A stretch of DNA of 12,162 nt from an uncultured Collinsella sp. (GTDB lineage Bacteria; Actinomycetota; Coriobacteriia; Coriobacteriales; Coriobacteriaceae). A program made the position numbers and the translations under genes. Below the pieces are notes generated by a model. It worked only from the letters and a program-made list of their open reading frames with translations. It was not told the DNA's origin and made no database searches. The DNA is taken from NCBI GenBank assembly GCA_900765185.1, contig CAAFQT010000196.1:1-12162 (forward strand), read 5' to 3'. Shown in pieces: positions 6,024 through 12,162 of the stretch. Every line of letters starts with the position of its first letter. The stretch's first letter is position 1.

Positions 6024-7064
6024 TTACAGCTCGACGAGCTGGCCGGTCTCGGCGGCCTCCTTGATAGCGTTGAGAAGCGTGAGCGTCTTAACGTTGTCGG
6101 CGGGGGTCACGACGGGCTCGACCTCGCGGCGGACAACCTTCACAAAGTGCTTGAGCTGCATCTTGTGCGGCAGTGCCGGGTCGACGGCCGGAATCTCCAT
6201 CTGCAGCGGCTTGTGCCAGTTGGAGGCGCCGTCGTAGGAGAACTGGTGCAGGCGGGGCAGCGACAGGGCGCCCTTAGTGCCGCCGATAAAGTAGGCGTCG
6301 GCGTCGAAGGGGCGGTACTGCGGGTCCTCGCGAGCGGTTGCCTCCCAGTTCCAGGGGCTGGCGGTGGCGTCGGAGATGGTCATGCTTGCGAGCGCGCCAT
6401 CGGCAAAACGGACGTTGACCACGGCGGAGTCCTCGGTCTCAAAACCGCGGGCGGCGCTGGACTGCATACCCTGGACGGCAACGGGCTCGCCCAGCAGGTA
6501 GCGGAGCAGGTCGACGTCGTGCACCAGGTTGACCAGGATCGGGCCGGCACCCTTCTTGCGGCGCCATTCGACATCGAAGTACTCGTCATTCTTATAGATC
6601 ATGTAGTGGAAGCTCGACACGGTGAGCTTGCCCAGCTCGCCGGACTCGATGATCTCCTTGGCCTTGTTGACGAAGGGGTTGTGGCGACGGTGCTGACCCA
6701 CGAGCACGGGCACGCCGGCGGTCTCGGCCTCGGCAGCGAAAGCCTGGGCATCCTCCAGGTCGTTGGAGATCGGCTTTTCGACCAGCGGCACGATATTGCG
6801 CTTCACAGCCTCGCGGGCAACGCCCAGGTGCAGGTCGTTGGGCGTGGCGATGATGACGGCCTCGGGCTTAACCTCGTCCATCATCTGGGCGGGATCGGTG
6901 AAGAACGGCACGCCGGCGGCCTCAGCCGTGGCGCGGGCGCCCTCAAAGGCGTCGGCGATGGCGACGAGCTCGGCCTCGGGCTCCTCGGTGACAAAGCGGA
7001 TGTGGTTGCGGCCCATGGCGCCGGCGCCGATAACGGCAATGCGGACGGGGTTGAGCTCAGACAT
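6024..7064 (-). CDS. Gfo/Idh/MocA-family NAD(P)-dependent oxidoreductase
   Basis: 346 residues, cytoplasmic. The N-terminal Rossmann fold (1-125) has the dinucleotide motif GAGAMG (13-18) and an acid at the end of the second strand (IADAF). It is followed by ATPNDLH (73-79) and the hallmark EKP (96-98), whose lysine takes part in catalysis. The C-terminal alpha/beta domain (126-346) carries the probable catalytic histidine H182 in NLVHDVDLLRYL. Relatives oxidise or reduce hydroxyls of sugars, inositols or sugar acids. The start is ATG 7064 behind AAGGAG. It is the last gene of a minus-strand set with an OFA-type MFS transporter (69 bp upstream) and an SDR, followed by a terminator. The substrate is unknown; inositol, sugar-acid or aldose dehydrogenases are all possible. 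Confidence 0.9.
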   Translation of the reverse strand: MSELNPVRIAVIGAGAMGRNHIRFVTEEPEAELVAIADAFEGARATAEAAGVPFFTDPAQMMDEVKPEAVIIATPNDLHLGVAREAVKRNIVPLVEKPISNDLEDAQAFAAEAETAGVPVLVGQHRRHNPFVNKAKEIIESGELGKLTVSSFHYMIYKNDEYFDVEWRRKKGAGPILVNLVHDVDLLRYLLGEPVAVQGMQSSAARGFETEDSAVVNVRFADGALASMTISDATASPWNWEATAREDPQYRPFDADAYFIGGTKGALSLPRLHQFSYDGASNWHKPLQMEIPAVDPALPHKMQLKHFVKVVRREVEPVVTPADNVKTLTLLNAIKEAAETGQLVEL

Positions 7065-7093
7065 TTCGACTCCTTAACAGTGGTGGCGGTGGA

Positions 7094-7124
7094 ATGTGAC
7101 AAAGGGACAGTCCCTTTGTCACAT
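7094..7124. repeat. Perfect 15-bp-arm palindrome between the MFS and Gfo genes
   Basis: ATGTGACAAAGGGAC and its exact reverse complement flank a single central base (7109). As RNA it would form a long hairpin within the 69-bp intercistronic gap, 30 bp before the Gfo start. There is no T-run, so it is unlikely to be a full terminator. I recall similar GACAAAGGGAC palindromes dispersed in gut bacterial genomes but cannot confirm that here. Alternatives are an mRNA-stability hairpin or a protein-binding site. Confidence 0.7.
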
Positions 7125-7133
7125 CGGCAATTA

Positions 7134-8390
7134 CTAAGCGGACTTCTTCTTGCTGTCGGAGACCATCATGTAGACGGTGAGCACGACGGCGATGGCGGCG
7201 ATCACGATGGCGCCGTAGAAGGACTGCTGGTAGGCGGCGCTGCCGGCCTCGGCGTGATACAGCACGGCAGTGATGGGCTGGCTGATCCAGGTGGAAGCGG
7301 CATAGCCCAAAAACATGATGCCGTAGTTGACGCCGATGTTGCTGGTACCGAAGGCGCCACCGGTGAGCGGCGGGTAGATGACGAGCAGGGCGCCAAAGCT
7401 AAAGCCGAGCAGGGCGAGCGCCACGAAGAACATGCTCTGCGTAAAGCTCATCGACATGATGACGAGCGCGACGATGGTGACGACAAGGCTGATGAGCAGC
7501 GACTTGTAGGCACCGAGCTTGTCGATGATCTGACCAAAGGACAGACGGCCGACCAGGTTGGCGCAGGTGTTGACGGAGACGACCACACCGCCGAGAGCGA
7601 CGGCAGCGGCGCTCGTGGGGTCGGCGAAGAGCTGGACGGCGGCGATGGAGGCAACCTTGCCGACGAGCAGGGTGCCGGCGGTGGCGGCAAAGGCGAAGGT
7701 GATGATGAGGACCCAGAAGCGCGGGGTCTTGACCATCTCGCCCGGGGTGAGGTCGCCGAAGGTGCCGGCGTGGGCGCCGCCCTTGGGGGCCTCGAAGCCC
7801 TCGGGCAGCCAACCGGCCTCGGGGGCCTTCAGGAACAGGGCGGAGGCGGCGATCATCACAAAGAAGATGATGCCGAGCGCCTTAAGGGCGCCGAAGATGC
7901 CAAGGCTCGGGATGAGCAGCGAGGCGAGCACCGGGGACAGCACGGCGGGGCCGGCGGTCGAAGCAGCCAGGGTGATGCCGGAGGCGAGGCCCTTCTTGTC
8001 GATGAACCACTTCTGACCCGTGGTGAGTGCCGGGTTGTAGCCCAGACCGTTGCCGACGGCGGCGACGAGCGAGAACCACAGGTAGAACTGCCACGGCTCG
8101 GTGACGGTGCCGGACATGAACCAGCCCACGCCGTAGCACACGGCAGCGGCGATCACGACGTTGCGGGGGCCGATCTTATCGGAGATGCGGCCGGCGAAGA
8201 TGCCCGTCACGGCCATGATGGTCTGAAAGACCGGGAAGGCCCAGGTAAGGGCGCTGGACCACTCGGGGTAGACGGCGAGCAGGTTTTTGCTCACGACGGA
8301 ATACAGCGCGATGGAGCTGATGAAGAACATGGTGACGCACGCGGCGGAAAGCACGACGGCGCGACCCTTGTTGGAGTTGGTGGAAGCCAT
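7134..8390 (-). CDS. MFS transporter of the oxalate:formate antiporter (OFA) type
   Basis: 418 residues and about 12 hydrophobic segments, the normal MFS size, in the cytoplasmic membrane. The loop 2-3 signature appears as GRISDKIGPR (about 67-76) and its second-half counterpart as GRLSFGQIIDKLG. The block GLGYNPALTTGQKWFIDKKGLASGI is characteristic of OFA-type carriers, which move small carboxylates such as oxalate, formate, lactate or pyruvate. A hydrophilic central loop follows helix 6 (LPEGFEAPKGGAHAGTFGDLTPGEM), and the short tail is lysine-rich. The start is ATG 8390 after AAAGAG. It sits between the SDR (66 bp upstream) and the Gfo/Idh/MocA gene on the same strand, so it probably imports the compound these enzymes act on. 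The substrate is not identifiable. Confidence 0.9.
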   Translation of the reverse strand: MASTNSNKGRAVVLSAACVTMFFISSIALYSVVSKNLLAVYPEWSSALTWAFPVFQTIMAVTGIFAGRISDKIGPRNVVIAAAVCYGVGWFMSGTVTEPWQFYLWFSLVAAVGNGLGYNPALTTGQKWFIDKKGLASGITLAASTAGPAVLSPVLASLLIPSLGIFGALKALGIIFFVMIAASALFLKAPEAGWLPEGFEAPKGGAHAGTFGDLTPGEMVKTPRFWVLIITFAFAATAGTLLVGKVASIAAVQLFADPTSAAAVALGGVVVSVNTCANLVGRLSFGQIIDKLGAYKSLLISLVVTIVALVIMSMSFTQSMFFVALALLGFSFGALLVIYPPLTGGAFGTSNIGVNYGIMFLGYAASTWISQPITAVLYHAEAGSAAYQQSFYGAIVIAAIAVVLTVYMMVSDSKKKSA

Positions 8391-8412
8391 TGGACTCTTT
8401 CTAATCGATACG

Positions 8413-8445
8413 GGGGAGGAACAGGCGTGTCTGCGGGTCCTCCCT
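8413..8445 (-). other. Intercistronic hairpin between the SDR and MFS genes
   Basis: GGGAGGA (8414-8420) pairs with TCCTCCC (8438-8444) in the 66-bp gap. No T-run follows in the direction of transcription, so it is more likely an mRNA processing or stability hairpin than a terminator. Confidence 0.4.
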
Positions 8446-8456
8446 GTCGGGTTGGT

Positions 8457-9338
8457 TTACTGGTCAGTCGGCTTGGCGACGCCGGACTCATCGGACCAGA
8501 GCTCGACACCCTTGTTCTTAAGGTAGTTGTCGGCATAGGCGCGACGGCCGCCGGGCTTGGCGGTGAGGTCGCCCATCATGTTGGAGAAGCCGCCGTCGAC
8601 CTTGATGGCGTCGCCGGTGGTAAAGTCCGAGCGCTTGGACGCCAGGAACATGACGGCGTTGGCGATATCGCTGACCTCGCCGATGCGGCGCGTGGCGATC
8701 AGGCGGCTGCGGCTCTTTTCGACCTCGGGGTCGGCGTAGAAGTTGGCCGACATCGGGGTCTTAACGAAGCAAGGCTCGACGCAGTTGGAGCGGACGCCGT
8801 AGGGGCCCCATTCGGCAGCCAGCATCTTGGACATCATGTTGACGCCCGCCTTGGTGGAGCTGTACACGCCCGAGAACGTCTCGGGGGAGTGGCTGGCAAC
8901 GGTCGAGATGTGCACCAGGCGACCCTGGCCGGCCTTGATCATCTCGCGACCAAAGCGCTGCGAGGTGATGAAGTAACCGGTGAGGTTGACGTTGAGCACC
9001 TGCTCCCAGTCGCTCAGCGGCAGGTCCTCCATGGCGGCGAAGCGCAGGATGCCGGCGGTGTTGACAAGGACGTCGACGCGGCCGAAGTCGGCGATGGTGG
9101 CATCGACGGCGGCCTGAACCTCGGCCTCGTCGGTGGCGTTCATCTTGTAGCCCTCGGCGTGGATTCCAAACTCGGCGGCGAGGTCGGCGGCTGCGGCCTT
9201 GACCTTTTCCTCGTCCAGGTCGAGCAGGACGACGTTGGCGCCGTTGCGGGCGAACTCGCGGCAAATCGCGACGCCCATACCGCCGAGTGCGCCGGTTACG
9301 GCGCAGACATCGCCCTCGAGCTTAAGCCAGTTGCTCAT
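8457..9338 (-). CDS. Short-chain dehydrogenase/reductase (classical SDR)
   Basis: 293 residues, about 40 more than a minimal classical SDR. The Rossmann motif is TGALGGMG (15-22). D40 ends the second strand (VVLLDLD), which favours NAD(H) over NADP(H). NTAG (93-96) is the NNAG equivalent, with N118 in the NVNLTG helix. The catalytic residues are S145 (HISTVAS), Y159 and K163 (YSSTK). IKVDGGF near 243-249 closes the core, and the last ~40 residues (KPGGRRAYADNYLKNKG...) form an unusual polar extension. Classical SDRs of this kind oxidise or reduce sugar alcohols, sugar acids, steroids or acyl thioesters. The start is ATG 9338, with AGGGAAG upstream. It is the first gene of the operon, divergent from a LysR regulator. 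A polyol or sugar-acid dehydrogenase is the most economical reading given the neighbours; a hydroxysteroid dehydrogenase cannot be excluded. Confidence 0.9.
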   Translation of the reverse strand: MSNWLKLEGDVCAVTGALGGMGVAICREFARNGANVVLLDLDEEKVKAAAADLAAEFGIHAEGYKMNATDEAEVQAAVDATIADFGRVDVLVNTAGILRFAAMEDLPLSDWEQVLNVNLTGYFITSQRFGREMIKAGQGRLVHISTVASHSPETFSGVYSSTKAGVNMMSKMLAAEWGPYGVRSNCVEPCFVKTPMSANFYADPEVEKSRSRLIATRRIGEVSDIANAVMFLASKRSDFTTGDAIKVDGGFSNMMGDLTAKPGGRRAYADNYLKNKGVELWSDESGVAKPTDQ

Positions 9339-9364
9339 AGGAACTTCCCTTCTTGTGCCTCCCT

Positions 9365-9391
9365 GTGGGTCGTTCCCATTAATCGACCCAC
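9365..9391 (-). promoter_or_regulatory. Inverted repeat / leader hairpin before the SDR operon
   Basis: GTGGGTCG (9365-9372) and CGACCCAC (9384-9391) are perfect 8-bp arms around an 11-nt spacer, 26 bp before the SDR start and downstream of its predicted promoter. It may act as a 5' leader stem-loop or as an operator. Confidence 0.45.
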
Positions 9392-9407
9392 GTGGTTTTC
9401 GCAGGTT

Positions 9408-9436
9408 ATCGTATGCTTTGCATTTGCGCAGGTGAA
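9408..9436 (-). promoter_or_regulatory. Candidate promoter of the SDR-MFS-Gfo operon
   Basis: On the minus strand TTCACC (9436-9431) and TACGAT (9413-9408) each match four of six consensus bases and are exactly 17 bp apart. Transcription would start about 60 bp before the SDR ATG. One TTTNCGCAGGT motif overlaps the -35 and another lies just past the -10. Confidence 0.45.
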
Positions 9437-9445
9437 TTGCATATT

Positions 9446-9454
9446 TGTTAGAAT
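9446..9454 (+). promoter_or_regulatory. Candidate extended -10 promoter of the LysR gene
   Basis: TGTTAGAAT is an extended -10 (TGN plus a TAGAAT hexamer, five of six consensus bases). No good -35 is present, as is common with extended -10 promoters. The leader to the GTG start would be about 110 nt. Confidence 0.45.
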
Positions 9455-9571
9455 GGCGTTAACCGTAGGTTTACACTGTGCGATGCAGCTCATTCTCAAT
9501 TGAGCGTGTGACCTGCGAAAACAACCCCCTGTGGCACCATGCGGTCACGGGCGCGAAAACGGGAGATTGAC

Positions 9572-10450
9572 GTGTACGATCGACGACTTGAGGCCATATC
9601 GGCCGCCGCGGAGCTGGGGAGCTTCTCGCGTGCGGCGGCAAGATTGCGCGTGTCGACCCCGGCCCTCGTCAAGCAGGTGTCGGGCTTCGAGGCCGAGTTC
9701 GGCATCACGTTGTTCGAGCGCTCGCACTCGGGCGTCAAGGTGACGCCGGCCGGCGCACTGCTGGTGGACGACGCGCGCTCGATCATGCGGCAGTCCGAGG
9801 ACGCGCTGCGCCGTGCCCGACGCGCGGCGGGCGATGGTGGTGCCGTGCGCCTGGGCGTGTCAATGATGTGCCCAGGACGCCAGACGCTGTCGATGTGGTC
9901 GGGCATCCACGATCTGGAACCGTCGCTACGATTTGAGATCGTGCCGGTAAGTGACCTCTACGACGAGCGCGAGACCGTCATGCGCAGCTTGGGCCGCGAG
10001 GTCGATGTGGTGCAGTCGAGTTTTTCTACCCCACGCTGGGGCGACGCTTGCCAAAAGCTCCACATCGTTAACGTACCGTTTTATATCGACCTGCCGCGCG
10101 CGAGCCCGCTGGCGCGCAAGAATCGCATTACGGTTGCCGACCTAGAGGGCATGCGCCTGCGCGTGCTCCGTCACGGCAACGATGCGATGGACAGCCTACG
10201 CATCGACCTTTTGGCCGACGGCGGCGTGGACGTGATCGATGTGGATAGCTTTGACTTTGCGCTCTTTAACGAGGCGGAGGAAAAGGGCGATGCGGTACTC
10301 ACCTGTGGCGCATGGTCAGGGGTGCACCCGGCCTTTGTGGGCGTGCCGTTCCTGTGCGGCCGCGAGGTACCGGTCTTTCTGCACTACTCGCTCGAGCCCA
10401 CCCTCCAAGTCCAAAAATTCGTCAACGCCATGGCCCAACTCCTCAACTAG
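9572..10450 (+). CDS. LysR-type transcriptional regulator
   Basis: 292 residues. The N-terminal winged helix-turn-helix (1-61) has the usual LysR pattern: LEAISAAAELGSFSRAAARLRVSTPALVKQVSGFEAEFGITLFER, followed by KVTPAG. A linker helix (about 65-85) and a periplasmic-binding-protein-like effector domain (about 88-292) follow. I start it at GTG 9572, six bases after GGGAG, because this gives the normal LysR N-terminus; ATG 9539 in the same frame has no ribosome binding site. It is divergent from the SDR-MFS-Gfo operon, the standard LysR layout, so it probably controls that operon in response to the transported compound or a metabolite of it and may regulate itself. The effector is unknown. 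Confidence 0.93.
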   Translation: MYDRRLEAISAAAELGSFSRAAARLRVSTPALVKQVSGFEAEFGITLFERSHSGVKVTPAGALLVDDARSIMRQSEDALRRARRAAGDGGAVRLGVSMMCPGRQTLSMWSGIHDLEPSLRFEIVPVSDLYDERETVMRSLGREVDVVQSSFSTPRWGDACQKLHIVNVPFYIDLPRASPLARKNRITVADLEGMRLRVLRHGNDAMDSLRIDLLADGGVDVIDVDSFDFALFNEAEEKGDAVLTCGAWSGVHPAFVGVPFLCGREVPVFLHYSLEPTLQVQKFVNAMAQLLN

Positions 10451-10466
10451 TTCATCCTTACAAAAC

Positions 10467-10494
10467 GAGGCCCTGGCCAAACGGCCAGGGCCTC
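10467..10494. terminator. Bidirectional intrinsic terminator between lysR and the ABC gene
   Basis: GAGGCCCTGGCC (10467-10478) and GGCCAGGGCCTC (10483-10494) form a perfect 12-bp stem with a four-base loop. On the minus strand it is followed almost directly by GTTTTG. On the plus strand a T-rich stretch starts seven bases later (10501 on). It serves the two converging genes. Confidence 0.85.
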
Positions 10495-10536
10495 ACCAAC
10501 TTTTATTCTGTTTTAATGACGGGTTGATTGCGCGCA

Positions 10537-10642
10537 GGAGGTCTCCCAGGCGGGCCGGGGTGTAACTTCCGCGCGCAGTTTCGCAGCGAAGCGAGAATGT
10601 TTGAGCACGGATGTTACACCCCGGCCCGCCTGGGAGACCTCC
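10537..10642. repeat. 106-bp element with perfect 30-bp inverted repeats
   Basis: Bases 10537-10566 are the exact reverse complement of 10613-10642, starting GGAGGTCTCCCAGGC and ending CGGGGTGTAAC. The 46-bp interior holds a small TTCGC-A-GCGAA palindrome. The element starts 15 bp after the stop of the ABC transporter gene. No T-run follows the stem on either side, and a separate terminator lies beyond it, so termination is not its evident role. It has no coding capacity. It is best described as a MITE/REP-like palindrome. Confidence 0.8.
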
Positions 10643-10657
10643 GTGGAACAAACCTAC

Positions 10658-12162
10658 CTACTCGAGCTCAAACGCACCCGTGTACAGCTGGTAGTAATAC
10701 CCGCGCTTGGCGATCAGCTCGTCGTGGTTGCCGCGCTCGATAATGCGGCCGTGGTCCAGACAGATGATCGCGTCGGAGTTGCGCACGGTGGACAGGCGGT
10801 GTGCGATGACAAACGTCGTGCGGCCCTCCATGAGCTTATCCATGCCGGCCTGCACGATGGCCTCGGTGCGGGTGTCGATGGAGCTCGTGGCCTCGTCCAG
10901 AATCATTGCCGGCGGATCGGCGACGGCGGCGCGTGCGATCGAAATCAGCTGGCGCTGGCCCTGCGACAGCTGCGCGCCGTTGCCGGTGAGCATGGTGTCG
11001 TAGCCGTCGGGCAGGCGGGTGATAAAGTCGTCCGCGCCCGCGAGCTTTGCCGCCGCGATGCACTCCTCGTCGGTCGCATCCAGGTTGCCGTAGCGGATGT
11101 TATCCATCACGGTGCCGGTGAACAGGTTCACGTCCTGCAGCACGACGCCCAGCGAGCGGCGCAGATCGGCCTTGCGGATCTTGTTGACGTTGATGCCGTC
11201 GTAGCGAATCTTGCCGTCGGCGATGTCATAGAAGCGGTTGATGAGGTTGGTGATGGTCGTCTTACCGGCACCGGTGGCGCCGACAAACGCGACCTTCTGG
11301 CCCGGCTTGGCAAACACGGACACGCCGTGCAGCACCTCGTGGTCGGGCGTGTAGCCAAAGTCGACGTTGTCCATGACCAGGTCGCCGCGCAGCGGCACGT
11401 ACTCAATCTCGCCGGTTGCGCGGTGCGGATGTTTCCACGCCCACATGCCGGTGTGGTGGTCGGCCTCCTCGAGCTGCCAGGTATCGGGGTTCACCTGAGC
11501 GTTGACGAGCGTCACATAGCCTTCGTCGGCTTCGGGCTCCTCGTCGATGAGCTCAAAGATACGGTCGGCGCCGGCGAGGCCCATGACCACGGCGTTGATC
11601 TGCTGCGAGATCTGGCCGATCTGTCCGCAGAACTGCTTGGTCATGTTGAGGAACGGCACCACGACGGCGATGGACAACGCCATGCCCGAGATGCTCAGGT
11701 TAGGCACGCCCAGCGCCAGGAAAATGCCGCCGGCCAGTGCGACCAGCACATAGAGCAGGTTGCCCAGGTTCATAAGGATGGGCATGAGGATGTTGGCGTA
11801 CATGTTGGCCTTCTGGGAAACCTCGAAGAGCTTTTCGTTGCGCTCGTCAAAATCGGCCTCGGCGGCAGACTCGTGGCAGAATGCCTTGACGACCTTCTGG
11901 CCGTTCATGACTTCCTCGATATGGCCCTCGACCACGCCGAGCTCGGTCTGCTGCGCAATAAAGAAACGCGCGGAGTTGGAGCCGAGCAGCTTGGTCATAA
12001 AGGTCATAAAGGCGACGCCGGCCACAATGACCAGGCACATCCACACGCTGTAGTACAGCATGATAAAGAACACCGTGACGATGACGATGGTCGTCATGAG
12101 CAGGTTGGGCAGCGACTGACTGATCATCTGGCGCAGCGTGTCGATGTCGTTGGTGTAGTGGC
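10658..12162 (-). CDS. ABC exporter half-transporter (fused permease and ATPase), 5' end outside window
   Basis: The last 500 residues are visible. The reading frame is open to the window edge (HYTNDIDTLRQMISQS), a typical type IV ABC exporter transmembrane segment, so the ATG at 12127 is internal. Membrane helices lie near visible residues 18-52 and 120-175. The ATPase domain has Walker A GATGAGKT (294-301), Q-loop Q342, signature LSQGQ (398-402), Walker B MILDE with catalytic E423, and H-loop H454 (AHRLS). Between the membrane and ATPase domains is an extra linker of about 40 residues containing HTGMWAWKHPH. LSQGQ instead of LSGGQ, with an intact catalytic glutamate, suits the catalytic half of a heterodimeric multidrug or peptide exporter; the partner gene would be expected just upstream, off the window. 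The substrate is unknown. Confidence 0.93.
   Translation of the reverse strand, partial: HYTNDIDTLRQMISQSLPNLLMTTIVIVTVFFIMLYYSVWMCLVIVAGVAFMTFMTKLLGSNSARFFIAQQTELGVVEGHIEEVMNGQKVVKAFCHESAAEADFDERNEKLFEVSQKANMYANILMPILMNLGNLLYVLVALAGGIFLALGVPNLSISGMALSIAVVVPFLNMTKQFCGQIGQISQQINAVVMGLAGADRIFELIDEEPEADEGYVTLVNAQVNPDTWQLEEADHHTGMWAWKHPHRATGEIEYVPLRGDLVMDNVDFGYTPDHEVLHGVSVFAKPGQKVAFVGATGAGKTTITNLINRFYDIADGKIRYDGINVNKIRKADLRRSLGVVLQDVNLFTGTVMDNIRYGNLDATDEECIAAAKLAGADDFITRLPDGYDTMLTGNGAQLSQGQRQLISIARAAVADPPAMILDEATSSIDTRTEAIVQAGMDKLMEGRTTFVIAHRLSTVRNSDAIICLDHGRIIERGNHDELIAKRGYYYQLYTGAFELE

Larger units (their letters stand above)
9396..9521. promoter_or_regulatory. Repeated TTTNCGCAGGT motif, candidate LysR binding sites
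   Basis: Three copies lie in the divergent region: TTTTCGCAGGT at 9396-9406, TTTGCGCAGGT at 9423-9433 in the same orientation (27 bp apart), and the exact inverse ACCTGCGAAAA at 9511-9521. The outer pair extends to a perfect 12-bp inverted repeat (9395-9406 with 9511-9522). The first two overlap the predicted SDR promoter, and the third lies in the leader of the LysR gene. This suggests control of both directions, possibly with looping. Confidence 0.5.

Noticed and set aside
5919..9503. A 1194-codon open frame on the plus strand
   Set aside because: It lies antisense to three well-recognised genes (SDR, MFS, Gfo), is low-complexity Gly/Asp/His-rich, has no homology I recognise, and is the expected mirror of high-GC coding sequence.
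6024..10450. The operon considered as a bile-acid hydroxysteroid dehydrogenase locus, given the likely Collinsella host
   Set aside because: The SDR shows only general classical SDR motifs, and the Gfo/Idh/MocA partner and OFA transporter point to small polar metabolites instead. It is kept only as an alternative.
10537..10642. Large palindrome considered as a replication origin or integron-type recombination site
   Set aside because: There are no iterons, Rep or integrase genes, or core-site motifs next to it; a dispersed palindrome is the simpler reading.

Overview
The window reads as a high-GC chromosomal segment from a gut Actinobacterium of the class Coriobacteriia, most like Collinsella. 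This rests on strong G/C bias at third codon positions, AGGAG-type ribosome binding sites, my recollection of similar ABC-exporter and Tex proteins in this group, and intergenic gaps crowded with inverted repeats. The genus is an inference. Bases 1-17 are an exact match to the 3' end of the Illumina TruSeq adapter, so the left edge is a draft or metagenome contig end and not real chromosome.

Layout, left to right. (1) 18-1283, minus: the N-terminal 422 residues of an RlmL/RlmKL-type 23S rRNA methyltransferase, cut by the contig end, whose SAM-binding and NPPY catalytic motifs look degenerate. (2) 1359-2186, plus: a HAD-IIB (Cof-type) phosphatase, divergent from rlmL. (3) 2380-3084, plus: a transaldolase / fructose-6-phosphate-aldolase-like enzyme. 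(4) 3085-3464: a 380-bp convergent gap holding a decayed second copy of the transaldolase 3' end, a long hairpin, and a 216-bp inverted-repeat element with a strong terminator nested inside. (5) 3465-5612, minus: the RNA-binding protein Tex. (6) 5613-6023: a MITE-like 162-bp element and a terminator. (7) 9338 down to 6024, minus: a probable three-gene operon of an SDR dehydrogenase, an OFA-type MFS carboxylate transporter and a Gfo/Idh/MocA oxidoreductase. (8) 9572-10450, plus: a divergent LysR-type regulator, separated from the operon by a 233-bp region with a repeated TTTNCGCAGGT motif. (9) 10451-10657: a bidirectional terminator and a 106-bp element with perfect 30-bp inverted repeats. (10) 10658-12162, minus: an ABC exporter half-transporter whose N-terminus lies beyond the window.

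The clearest functional unit is the LysR-controlled SDR-MFS-Gfo operon. It looks like uptake and two-step NAD(P)-dependent oxidation or reduction of a small polar metabolite such as a sugar acid, polyol or cyclitol; the substrate cannot be read from sequence. The remaining genes are housekeeping (rRNA modification, transcription/RNA maintenance, sugar-phosphate metabolism) or export.

I do not see a defence system, CRISPR array, prophage, transposase gene, tRNA or rRNA. What stands out is the non-coding architecture: at least five different palindromic or inverted-repeat elements in the intergenic gaps, several abutting stop codons, none encoding a protein. They are best read as non-autonomous repeat elements (MITE/REP-like) and terminators, and their copy number in the parent genome is the obvious test.
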